Shown: positions 49,628 through 60,540 of the stretch, one piece after another
How positions within the stretch are numbered: position 1 is the first letter of the stretch
How the letters are laid out: every line of letters starts with the position of its first letter
Assembly: GCA_963691655.1 (NCBI GenBank)
Contig: OY829328.1
Coordinates: 86,742,400 to 86,806,399 of the forward strand
DNA from: Toxonevra muliebris
Taxonomy: Eukaryota > Arthropoda > Insecta > Diptera > Pallopteridae
DNA length: 64,000 bases
Direction of reading: 5' to 3'
Made by a program: the position numbers and the translations under genes
The notes under the pieces: model-generated
Told to the model about the DNA's origin: nothing
The model's database searches: none
What the model saw: only the letters and a program-made list of their open reading frames with translations

Positions 49628-51682
49628 CTACAACAAATTAACATTGCTCAATACACTGTCCACCGTTGAGTTTCGCTCGATGCGTAGCTGCAATGGCGGG
49701 CACTGTAATTGAAAGAATTCCGGCAGATCTGCTTCCGACGCAAAAGCGCTCTTCTTATTCACAGGCAACCATAAATCCACACGATCATAAATAACACCGG
49801 TAACGTCCTGTTGTTTGAACCAAGCAATCGAAGCGGCATCCTTCAAAGCATCACCCCAAAGAAAGATTTTCTTCCCTTGCTTCTTTGCGATGTCCACCCA
49901 ACGTGAGTCGTTCTGTATGTGTATCGCATTCGGAACAATGCCAGCCAAATCAAATGCTTGAGCGTTATTCACTGAATCGTAGATGGTGTCCGAGCGTGGA
50001 TCATCGAAGTTGCGTTCTTTTGTCGCTGACAAAAACATAACCGGATACATATTCTGTTTGAAACGCAGCAACGTGCAGATATCCGCATCGAAACTGCTAA
50101 AGAAACTGAGACGTCCGCAACCGTAGCGGAACATAACATCAAGTATATGATCGATGAAAACGTTTTTGTCAATAGTTTGTATACTTTCCATATCACCATT
50201 CGATTTGAGTTGTGGCCATTTGATTTCAATATTGAAGCCCACCGATTTATTCACCTGAGTGAGAAAGTCCTCGAAACGTGGAAAGAGACGATGATCCTCT
50301 TGCTCGGCGGTATTGTGTGCAGGATATTCAATAATTTTGTTGCCCACAACTTGATAGGTTTTCAGATTCTTTAGCTGTTCATAGGTGACATCCTTGATTA
50401 GCACCTCGGTGAGATCATCTTTGTTCTTGGGCGTTTTCGGATCCATGCATACATAAACGAAATAGTCATGATAAATGATTGGCACAAGATCACTAGTCAA
50501 CATGACATCAAACTCAACCATGTCAGCGCCTAATTCTCCCGAAGCTTTCATTGAAGCGACAGTATTCTCAATGATGGCAGGTGCATTTGTGGTTTGCTTC
50601 AAACTTCTACCCATACCACGGTGACCCACATCTAAGCCAGTCCAGTTTGTGCGCCAATAATTCACGAAAGACGAACGAAAATTAACCGGTGAATTGGGCA
50701 TTGGTGTAATCACCAAATACTGTAACGTTAAAGTCCCAATTATATTCATCCACGTGGGTGAAATTATATTGATTGTAAAGCTACCTTCAGAACCTTGTAG
50801 CACACTCGGATAAATATATTGATAACCAATGAAACGGACCAGTTCGCTGCCATCTTGCGTGGCATAAATCTTCAGCAAATACGCTACCTCCTGCATATCA
50901 CTGACAATCGTATGAAACATAAGTATATCCTGCTCAGTCTCAAAGGATACACCGAATTCAGGTTGATCTCGCAAAAAACTATCACCATACGACATGCGAA
51001 CGTATTCGGAGTGTGCGCGCGCTGATGGCAAAATTGGTGTAAGCATATGCGGTTCAACAGGTTGGAGCTTCAAGCGCAAACGCTCAGTGCCCACGCTTGA
51101 CTCATTAATGTGCAAAGGATTGCGGAAAAGTTTAAATTGCACAATCTGTCCAGCATTCAGCCAACCGCGTTGTACTTCATGCTTCACCTGAGGTTCTGAT
51201 GGCGAAACTTTCAGTATCAACCCAAAGACATCCGTGCGATTGCCAGGATATGTTGTAATATTGAAGGTACGCGCCACAATATGCGATTCCCAGCGCCGTA
51301 TTTGAACTGTCCCTGTTGCATTATCCACTGCTGCTATAAAGTAGCGATAACTAACGCTAGTATTCACCGGCAGCCGAACCATACCCGTCCAAATATTATG
51401 CTCTTGAGTGCGATTAAGTATGATGGCGTTTTCAGCGTGCCATGACCCCAAATGTTTTAAATTACCCACCAATGCGACTTGTTCGAAGCTTGCCACATGT
51501 TCACCCTGCGCCAGTTGTACGGTGAAATTGAATTCCAGCAGGGAGGTCCGCTTTAGCGGTAAAAAACGCCGTGCTGTATAGTATTTCTCATAGTAGGATG
51601 TATCACAGTGTGTGGCTGTAGGTAGATTAATCAATATGCTGAGTACGGCAACAAGTGTGAGCAATTTCGTCAGGAATAACAT
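49628..51682 (-). CDS. GPCPD1-like phosphodiesterase with signal peptide (probably secreted or luminal)
   Basis: This is the paralogue of the gene at 43145-45118 with the same two-domain plan in a single 684-codon exon. A hydrophobic N-terminus (residues 1-26, core LLTLVAVLSILINL, small residues before C26) reads as a signal peptide. CBM20 follows at about 45-140 (FEQVALVGNLKHLGSWH, YRYFIAA, VQIRRWESH). The GDPD domain is about 350-640 with H354-R355 (GHRGMG), E390/D392 (VEFDVMLTSD), H405-D406 (IYHDY), E486/K488 (FNIEIKWPQ) and FLWGD. All catalytic residues are intact. About eleven N-X-S/T sequons (for example at 52, 90, 107, 121, 141, 148, 193) fit passage through the secretory pathway. Animal GPCPD1 is otherwise regarded as cytosolic. 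The C-terminal tail (about 645-684) is longer than in the paralogue. The ATG has a purine-rich context (AGAAG-ATG). Candidate for the CG9394 orthologue by position next to ktub. Confidence 0.93.
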   Translation of the reverse strand: MLFLTKLLTLVAVLSILINLPTATHCDTSYYEKYYTARRFLPLKRTSLLEFNFTVQLAQGEHVASFEQVALVGNLKHLGSWHAENAIILNRTQEHNIWTGMVRLPVNTSVSYRYFIAAVDNATGTVQIRRWESHIVARTFNITTYPGNRTDVFGLILKVSPSEPQVKHEVQRGWLNAGQIVQFKLFRNPLHINESSVGTERLRLKLQPVEPHMLTPILPSARAHSEYVRMSYGDSFLRDQPEFGVSFETEQDILMFHTIVSDMQEVAYLLKIYATQDGSELVRFIGYQYIYPSVLQGSEGSFTINIISPTWMNIIGTLTLQYLVITPMPNSPVNFRSSFVNYWRTNWTGLDVGHRGMGRSLKQTTNAPAIIENTVASMKASGELGADMVEFDVMLTSDLVPIIYHDYFVYVCMDPKTPKNKDDLTEVLIKDVTYEQLKNLKTYQVVGNKIIEYPAHNTAEQEDHRLFPRFEDFLTQVNKSVGFNIEIKWPQLKSNGDMESIQTIDKNVFIDHILDVMFRYGCGRLSFFSSFDADICTLLRFKQNMYPVMFLSATKERNFDDPRSDTIYDSVNNAQAFDLAGIVPNAIHIQNDSRWVDIAKKQGKKIFLWGDALKDAASIAWFKQQDVTGVIYDRVDLWLPVNKKSAFASEADLPEFFQLQCPPLQLRIERNSTVDSVLSNVNLL

Positions 51683-53690
51683 CTTCTTCTGGCGGTTTGA
51701 GCAGCGAAGGTAGTTCAGGTAGATGCGCGCGTTTTCAAGACAACTTCACGACTTCACTTCAACCGCGCGTGTAAAGTTAGAAATTTTCAACGTTTTACTA
51801 TTCGTGCTAGTTGATTGATTGATTGATATGTTTATTACTGTTAAACAATTTAGCAAGTTTAATCAAATCTTGCGCTCTCTTATCGCACAAACTTTTTTAC
51901 ACTATTTTTTATTTGAACTTCTGGTCATTATTTTTTTGCTTTAAGATTTATGAGCGTTTATCATGCCGCTTTGTGAAAATTCACGGTATTTCAGTAACAT
52001 TTTTTTTTTTTTTTTTGGTTTTTTGGGTTTTATAACACTATTGTTTTCTTTTTATGTTGTTACTTTTAATAAATATTTTAAATATTTATTATTTTTATTG
52101 TCGAATCTCTGCTTTCGTTACGTCTCGTTTGCCTACACAATTTGCACTGAAGCGTTTTGCTTTTCAAAACACGCTTTCAGCAACAGTGGCCGCTGCTAAA
52201 GAATAAGCGAATTTTTTTTTTTTTTTTTTTTTTTGCTTTTTATACTTTTGCACCCACAATTACTATCCATCGTTTCAACCATCTCACATCCATCCAACGA
52301 ACCATCTATCCAAGCATCCATCCATCCATCAAATCATTCAACTATACATCAATGCATTCAGCAGTAATGAATATTTGAGTTCTTGTTCTCTACTTGTGCT
52401 CCCTACACTATTTATTTACTACCAGTGGGTTATGTATTTACTCATATACATACACACATATGTATGTACATTTGTATTTGTATCATATATGAAATAAAGC
52501 ACGCGTCGTTATCAACATTTTTAATAATACTGTTTCAAACGAACACGGTTTGACGGTCACACTGAATGTTTCAATTTGAAAATTTTGCTTTTCCAGTCAC
52601 TGAAAGCAGCTGATTTCAGAAAATCAACATTGGTGACAGTTTTCATTGGTTTCTTTATAACAGAAAGACTTCGCCCGAAGCCTCTTCCGTCGGCAGATCT
52701 ATTACGCTTCCAACAAGGCTCGGAAGTCTCATTTATTGCTCCTTTTGAGCAGTAATCAGTAATGGTCACGTGAGTGAGAGCGCACATTTACATTCATAAT
52801 ATTCTACTCTTCCCGCATGTTCGGTTGCCAACGATTATTTACTGTGTGAATGTTAAAATGAAAAAAATACTATACTTTTATTGTTGTTGTGTTGTACACA
52901 CGCGACTTCTTACCTATTTTTACCAGCATTAACGTCAACATATTCGCGTAGTACTTATATCGTAGGATGCTTCACCACTTTACTTTTCCAAAGATGTAAG
53001 CAAACTGTGTAGCTCCATTTTTTCAATTAAAACATTTTGTGATGTAGTTTTGAATTAGGAAAACAGCAAACTAATTTTTTCTCCACAAACTTTCAGTCAG
53101 ACCCTTATATACAATATGTGTAAATAAAATAGAATGTAAACATAATATCAACAGCAGCAAGTGTATGTATGTATGTATGTACGAGTAGTAAGTACCAATG
53201 ATAGTAGCTGCAATATTTTCAATGGCATCATTCACATCAACAACATGATCATCAAAAAAAGTTCGAATTGGTTTGTTGTTGACTTTTTCTTTTTTTTTGC
53301 AGTCATTGATATATATTTTACACATTCATTTGTTTTATATACTTATTTTATTTTTTAATTTTTTTTTTTTTTGCGCAAAATTAAATTTACAAAAAGATTT
53401 ATGCAATAAATTTGGTCTTTCCTGTGTTCTGGAGATTCTCAATTCATGTAGTAACCAGCATTCTGCATTGTATTTTAATAAAACTTTTAATGATAATATA
53501 CATAAATATTGGGAAAAGAGCCTGGCGTCTAATTTAAAGTATAATTTAGAATCTATAAATGCTAGAGCTACATTTTTTTTTAAATTCATATTAAAGTTAA
53601 AATCAATGCTTTTAAAACTTTACACACAGCGCCATCTTTTATCAAGTTTATATTCTGCCCAACAATTCTGATGAGGCAATTATTTGCTCC

Positions 53691-53969
53691 CTATAACCAG
53701 TAGACAGAAAAAGGGGTCCACCCTACTATTTCATGTACCCCTTTTCCGCTGTCTACACTATTAACTTTTAATAAGTAACCTTCACCTTTCGGTTTACAGT
53801 AAATGTTTTCGAATCCCCGCATCGCCTGTTCTTCTGTCATGGCAATGTCGCCTTTCACCCTACAATATACATTTTGTTGATTATGATCACGTGTGTCAAT
53901 TCTTGTAATAAGTACCATAAAAATCTTACATACATACATACTTACATAATTTTTAACATATAGCAACAA
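53691..53969 (-). other. unrecognised 92-codon open frame containing a long hairpin
   Basis: The frame ends VHEIVGWTPFSVYWL and contains two similar segments, NVYCRVKGD and NIYCKPKGE, 26 residues apart. Composition is less AT-rich than its surroundings from about 53700 to 53875. An acceptor-like TGTATATTGTAG precedes the better part on the minus strand. The last codons lie in an inverted repeat: GTAGACAGAAAAAGGGGT (53700-53717) against ACCCCTTTTCCGCTGTCTAC (53737-53756). I do not recognise the protein. It could be a captured exon, a transposon piece or chance. Confidence 0.25.
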
Positions 53970-55314
53970 GTTGTTATTATTTTAGATTGCTTCATAGCAT
54001 TTTGCTATTTTATTAAATTGATAAAGCAATTTTAGTGATTACATACATGAGTGTTGGCTGTTCCTATAATCATTTAATTACTTGCACTATTTTTCAAGTT
54101 TTGTTTACATTTATTCTAAATCTGTCAATATGTATATTTTATATTTCGATCACGTGTTTCTTTATTTTAAATAATATTTTATATCGTAGAGTAGAGCAGG
54201 AATCAGTTGGAATTTGTGTTTCATATTTTTTCTACTTTTTCTTCTTCTGTATTTTGCTATTTTGTATAATTTTCTATAGTTTACTTTTGTTATTGTTTTT
54301 TGTTTTTACTTTCGTTTTCATTTTAAAATGTTGGTTTCTTGTGTAAAGTACAAAGTCAATTAAAATTTTCATTTCTTAGTCGAGTGATACTTTGTCTTTG
54401 CGATAATCGCATGAGCAGACAAGACAGACAGCTAGCTGGCCCGACAAATAGACAGACAGGCAGAAATACAGATGAGGCAATGATTTTATTACTTTTGCTT
54501 TTGATATTTTCTAACTTTTTGTACAGAAAATAAATTATACTTTTATGGTGACCACAGTGCACGAGCACTTGTATTTACATCAGGTCATCTATGGATTTGT
54601 GTCTTGTGCATTTGTGTAAGTATGGAGCAATGCTTACAAAGCAATTGATTTTTACCAGCGCTATGAAGCGTATCAAAATACAAAGACATTAAAGTGTAAA
54701 TGTTCTCAGCTCTCCATAAGAGATCTCCAGGTTTTCAAGTAAATTAAAAACCCCTGAAGAAATGATGATGAAATCAATAGTATTTAATACGTTCAGAATT
54801 TCAAACAGCAGATTTGCCATAGATTATATCTCCTCCGGTTTGTGCCTAGATCTCTCCCCTGATGAAACTGTTGTATGTACACTAAGGTGGGCGAAGATGT
54901 ATGGGCGGAAAAAAGGTCATGTTTTTACCACCGCAATTGGTACAAAAAAAAATTATCTTCTTTTAGTTGGCTGGCATTAATTTTTGGGTTGACAGGACTT
55001 TTGAGTGATTCTTGATGATAAGTCTACAAGTTTTGCAAATTCAAATTATGAAAGAAAGAACGACTATCGAGGCTGTGTGTGTTGGACCAATTCTGGGTAT
55101 GCTATTCCGCGTTTTACGTCTAAAACCATTCGGATTTGCTGAATATTTCTGCATCATCATTTAAGACCAACATTTAGTCAGAGATTTTTTATGATAGTTT
55201 AAGTTATAATGCTATCATACCCAACCCGGCTCTCGAACCTCTGAAATGTTGATAATGCATCGTGGTGTAATGGCATGACCACAAAAACGGATAAAACAAA
55301 TAGTGATATGAATA

Positions 55315-55500
55315 GCCAAAAGCTGTAGGTTGTGCCAAAGCGAAAAGAAAACACCAGAACACATCCTAATATACTGCGAAGCACTATATAAGGAAAGCTC
55401 CTGAAAGAGCTCTGAAGACACATCCAAGCTTTTAACGGGGGTGCAATAGACCTTTAAGGTCGCAGTGAATATCACCCATTCTAATCAATCAATCTATCAG
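55315..55500 (+). pseudogene. C-terminal fragment of a second non-LTR retrotransposon
   Basis: The frame reads IAKSCRLCQSEKKTPEHILI, then YCEALYKESS and a stop, keeping the C-x2-C...H...C zinc-knuckle pattern of R1/Jockey ORF2 tails. Two in-frame stops and absence of the upstream domains mark it as a relic. Confidence 0.6.
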
Positions 55501-57437
55501 ATGATTACTCTTAACTACACCCCAATATCATGAGAGTCATGAAATCCACAATTGATTAGTTTACCTTTTCAAATTGTAACGTTCATGAGAATTCTGATGA
55601 GGTTCATCCAACATCAAATACTTAGAATAGCTTCTTAGTCCGAGTATTTTCTTTCATGCGATCAGCATAACTACCAAAGCTTTGACTATGCCAGAAGTCA
55701 TCTTCAAAATAGTTAGGCAAATAAATTAATTTTATGATTTATACTCGTTGATTACACACAATAACACATAATAAATATTTACATTGCTAAAATGCGATTG
55801 TCAGTGTCAATTTAATAAAAAAAAAAACATATGGCAACACTAGGTAAGCAATAAAATTATTTTTTCATTTATTAAAAGTGAATATGTTATTGAATAACAG
55901 CAAAACAGAACTATTAAATATTCATAAACCACAAACAGCACAATCAATTTATGCACAACAAATGAAACTTTAATCCTATGTATGAAAGATAAATCTGTGG
56001 TTTCGAAAGGATACAAGCAACAAAGGTCAACTAACAACACAACAAGGATGATGTTTGGGGAAAAGGTTGATGGTAATGATGGCCAAGGATCAACATACCA
56101 TACACACACACACACTTATGTACTATGAAAGTGATATAAAAAGTGTATACTGTGTGTGTGCATGAGTGCAAATGCGTTTATGTTGATTTAGAAAGCAATT
56201 AAACTAAATGTTTTTCGAGTGCATATATAACACAAATTGCAATAGAAGCAAACATTCTAAAATGTACCCAAGTATTATCAACAGCAATTTATGTAATAGT
56301 TTAGTAGTTGTTGTCAGTGACATTGGAAATGTTAGTGACAATTATTGTTTTATTTTTAAGCGTGTATCACAGCTTCATGGGGGCAAAATATATACACAAC
56401 TACAACTGTAGATAGGTAGTATGTATCAAAATCACACGCCCTCAAAAGTCATCTACAACGTCACCTACATAGTCATCATTGTTGGCAGCAGCTATACTCA
56501 TTCTCATGCTCACTCACATTTTCATGCATTTCATTTGTATTCAAATTCAAATTCATTTGTTTTTTTCTTCTTTTGCTTCTATTGTTATTATTGAACTTGA
56601 AATTTAACTTTTCTGTTTTAAATGAAATTGCACAAATTTTTTCCATTAACAACATGAAAACAGCAACAACAGCAATATTGTATAATTTGATTGTTTTTAG
56701 TCGTCGTCGTCGTCGCCGTCGTCATTATAGCAAAACAAATAAAAGAACATTGCATAGTGCACCTGCAGCGTTTTTATCACGTTGCCAAATGTTATGTGAA
56801 AATTTGTATAAGCTTTGTACAAGCTCATGCATATGTATTCAATATTATATATGCATATTTGTATGTGTGTATTTGAAATTGATATGGTTTTGGGCGTGAG
56901 TTGATGTTGCTGGATTCTAATTATTTTCTTCTTTTTTATTTTGCTAGTTAGTTAGTTATTATTATCGTTTATGGTATATAGAATTTTTTATTTCAATTTA
57001 TTTTCATGGTCTTCTTTGCTTGGCAAAAACAAAAAGCAATCAAAAAACAAATACTATTGAGATACAAACTAACTTACCTGCGCATACAGTGTACAAGTAT
57101 AAAACTTAGTTGAAGAAAAGGTTAAGGTTAGTTTTAGTTTGGTTAGGTTTATTGCACTCGTAATGACGAAACTTTTCATTTCGTAAAACTGTATACGAGT
57201 ATATGCATGTAAACAAATCCAAAGCCAAAAACCGAGTAAAATAATAAAATTGTAGAATGAGTTACATCAAAATCAATTTACCGCCTCATTCCAAGCGAAA
57301 TCGGTTTTAGCAGTTTTTTTTTTTTTTGAAAAATTTAATGAAATAGTAATTCAAATAGAAATGCTACCTTCAGTACAAATAAAATTTCCAATGAGCTATT
57401 AAAAGGGGAATATTGAAAGAAGAGTTGAACCACCATA

Positions 57438-57850
57438 CACTGGCGGTCACAAAAACCGCACCACTTGCAATACTGCTGCAATTTCGGTAATATTTCCTAA
57501 CTTTGCCCAAATTTCCCTTCCTTTGTAAAGGAGATTCTCTTGTTTATGTTTTAAGAATGTATTTAAGTGGAATGTACCATTTTTTATTGCGCTTGTTTGG
57601 CGAAAAGAAGAATTTTTTAAAAAGTGCCAAAAACAACTGCAAAATATAAACAATTGTCGCACCACCAAAACGCCGAAATTTTTGTTCTTAGGTATCAAGG
57701 AGTGTCATAAAGTTAAATACCTGAAGAAATTTGATGCTTGCATTCGACTGCTACTGGCCTGATCCAGAAAAAAGGCAATTTGTACCCGCTTGAAAGGACA
57801 AAAAGATCAAGACGACTATGGAAGACAAATATGAGAGAAAATGGCATAAC
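57438..57850 (+). mobile_element. Tc1-like transposon relic
   Basis: After a TA (57436-57437) the sequence reads CACTGGCGGTCACAAAAACC, a Tc1-type terminus. The following about 400 bp are less AT-rich than their surroundings, and two short overlapping open frames (57738-58024) do not give a clear transposase. The right end is not found. The boundary is approximate. Confidence 0.4.
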
Positions 57851-57899
57851 TCGAAAGAGAACCATAAATTATCGATTCAAAAGTGCAGTCACAATAAGG

Positions 57900-58200
57900 A
57901 CTGGCTACCTTTTATTTGCTTTGACTACCTCTACCTGCTTCTAAGTAACTCGTTATGTTTCAGACTACTTTTTCCGGCCTCAGATTACCGCTTATTGCTT
58001 TTTACTGCTTTGTATATTATCTGATTTCCTCCGATTTTTATCGTCTCTGGTTACCCCTGTCTCTTATATGCTTTGGCTACCTCTATCTATGTTTACTGCT
58101 GATTATTGTCGTCCGTTATAGTTTCAGTCTGACACTGGTAGCCACCTATTTGATTCTATTTGTCTGGTTTTTATATCCTCTGATTTCATTTGACTGTCCT
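57900..58200. repeat. degenerate pyrimidine-rich tandem array
   Basis: About 300 bp of drifting CTGATT(A/T)CC, CTTTGGCTACCTCTA and TTTACTGCT words, with a period of roughly 20-24 bp. It sits next to the compact palindrome at 58221-58307. Confidence 0.45.
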
Positions 58201-58220
58201 TTCTTCGACAGAATATCTCA

Positions 58221-58307
58221 CTCTCTTTTTTTTTTTTTCTTTACATTAAGTTTTTCGCTCTCTTAAATTGAGAGCATTAAAACTTCATATAAAAAAAGCA
58301 AAGAGAG
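58221..58307. mobile_element. compact copy of the GAGAGC-palindrome family
   Basis: The arms CTCTCTTTTT... and ...AAAGAGAG surround the centre GCTCTCTTAAATTGAGAGC (about 58256-58275). It shares the ACTTCATATAAAAA block with 3744-4048. A more diverged copy with CTCTCTTCG and TTTTATATGAAGT lies at about 60015-60056. Confidence 0.55.
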
Positions 58308-60540
58308 TTCCCCTTACAAAACTCGATGAAGTCTAGTTAGGTTAACAAATAGAATATTTGATACAAGAACCATCATTTATATGACTGCTGTTCCCTGTTG
58401 CTCACTTTCATATCCAGTCCATACACAACTCAGTTCCGAATTGGCTTAGTGTGTCCATCACACTTCGCTTGCAAGGTATACACATTTTTCCCTTATCATA
58501 AATTTATTTTATTCTTCCTTATTTTTTTACTAATATAAACTCGTGGCTACATATAAATATGCCAAAAGTTTTTATTCTGGTTTATATAACACTGTGGTAA
58601 CATTTCTTCTGCATTTTAAATTATTTCCATAGAAAATTCCTTTTTTCTGCGAAATTAACTTTTTTACACTACTTTCTTCAGTTATTTTTTTTTTTCATCT
58701 ATCTACAGGTGTCAGAGTGTGAAACCACACAAATATTTATACATACTTAAGTATGCCCAATGGGAGAAAAACGCTGCTATGTTAGTACTAGAGAGAGAGC
58801 GATAAATAACTAACAAACTTGATGGAAGCTCATTCTTTAATAAGCAGCAAAATTTAGTCTCAATTTACAACAATTTACATTTCTCAATCCTTAGATATCG
58901 ACATTTTTTGTTATTTCTGTTTAAGTGTATACTTGGTAATTTGCTTGGTACATTTTTGAGACAATCCATGGATTTATGATGTGCGAATGAACAATAAGTT
59001 CCTGAAAAATTACCAGTACGACCAATTCACTATGCTAAAAATGAATCAAGGCAATTTTTCTAAATAAGAGCTTAAAAAGAATTTTTTTTTCTTTTAAACC
59101 TTACTATCAGCGCTTAATAAAATCCAATTATCTTCGCTTCCATCCCCTTGTCGTACAATGTTAAAAATCAAGTAAATGATTTCAATGTGGAAACATTTTC
59201 TGTTTAAAATTAAAAATGCTTACTCTAAGCGTCCAGAAGAATACATAAAGTCAATGTTTCCCTAGTGATATTTTGGAAAGCTTTTTGAATCTTTCCCGTT
59301 GGGAACATATAAATGTAGAATGCATGCTTGTATAGTATATGCTCCTGAATAAAAGTATTTCATTTACATATCATAAACTTCTCAGCGTATGCTGCTATTA
59401 TGGCGTCCGAATGGTATGTTGCTAGCGCATGGTGCTTCCGTTGGACACCTTAACTTTAAATATTCATAAATTGTTTATGAGCAACACAACACACGTTGCA
59501 AAATATACACATTTTACATACCTCTATATTCCCAAATATTACTTCTCCCTCAATTGTTGGGTTTGCTATAGTATAAAACCAAAAATCTTGTTTATGAAGC
59601 ATGAGGTTCTCTTTAAATTTGCATACATATTTACGTATTTCTATTTTAAAGTTCAAAATTTTGACCTAATTTTGTTTTTGCTTAAATTTTTGCAACATAT
59701 TATTAAGTAATAGTTTTCTGATTTTATTTTAATGTATCAACCCAGTAGAAAAATTGTTTGTAAAATAAGGTACTTGAGATAATTCATAATTAAAAAGAGT
59801 TTCTGGGCATTCGCCAAAAATCGGATTAACATAAAAATATCAATCCCATATACCTAAAAATTGGACATAAACTTTTGTGGATATCGTGGTCGATTTTTAT
59901 TCTGAAACTACTTTAGTTCTATATAAAAATTGTTAAAAAATATCAGTTCGACTTCTTACTATCACACCAGCAAAATTTTTATAAAGTATCAACTTTCTAT
60001 AAATTATCAACATACTCTCTTCGTTTTTTTATATGAAGTATTTCGTTTTCTTATGATAGAACAATTGCTAATCCAAAAAAAATAATGGTATAATTTACAC
60101 TTTTTCCTATACTTCAGTGAGGTAAAAGTGAGTTTCATCTAAAGTTCCTAGAAAGAGCTGTCACCTGACGGCTTCCTTCACCTCTTTATTTCACTTATAA
60201 CCTCAGAGTTTTATGTTGTCTCTTTCTCTCCTCATGCATCAGATGAACCTACACCAATACAGAAGCAGGTAGTTAATGCCTATTCTATTCGCTTTCTCTG
60301 ACTCTGCTCTTTCATACAACAAACATTTTTGTCATCGTCCTATGACTAGCAGAATGTTCAAAAAAGTTAACAAAAAAAAGAACCGGACTTCGAAACATAT
60401 TCGAGGAGAAACTCAAACATTGTGGCATATCAGAAGTTGAACATATTTTCTTTATTGTGTAGTATAGTTCTACACTAATATAGCTTAATAAATTTTTAGC
60501 TTATGGTATACCTAATCTTTCTATAAATTTTATTTTTCAG

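Larger units (their letters stand above)
51683..60540. other. spacer between the GPCPD1-like gene and the first recognised ktub exon
   Basis: It holds the 5' end of the 684-codon gene (CG-rich patch about 51700-51780, likely 5' UTR/promoter) and probably undetected upstream ktub exons. T runs (51996-52017, 52213-52234), a (GTC)n tract at about 56701-56725, a retrotransposon scrap and Tc1-like ends are also present. No further coding region is recognised. A frame at 52557-52787 (minus) is unrecognised. Confidence 0.6.

Noticed and set aside
53273..53671. 132-codon + strand frame
   Set aside because: AT-driven, rich in F, L, K and N, with a low-complexity start; no recognisable domain.
55195..55475. 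Minus-strand frames of 74-86 codons
   Set aside because: They are antisense to the non-LTR retrotransposon remnant read on the + strand.
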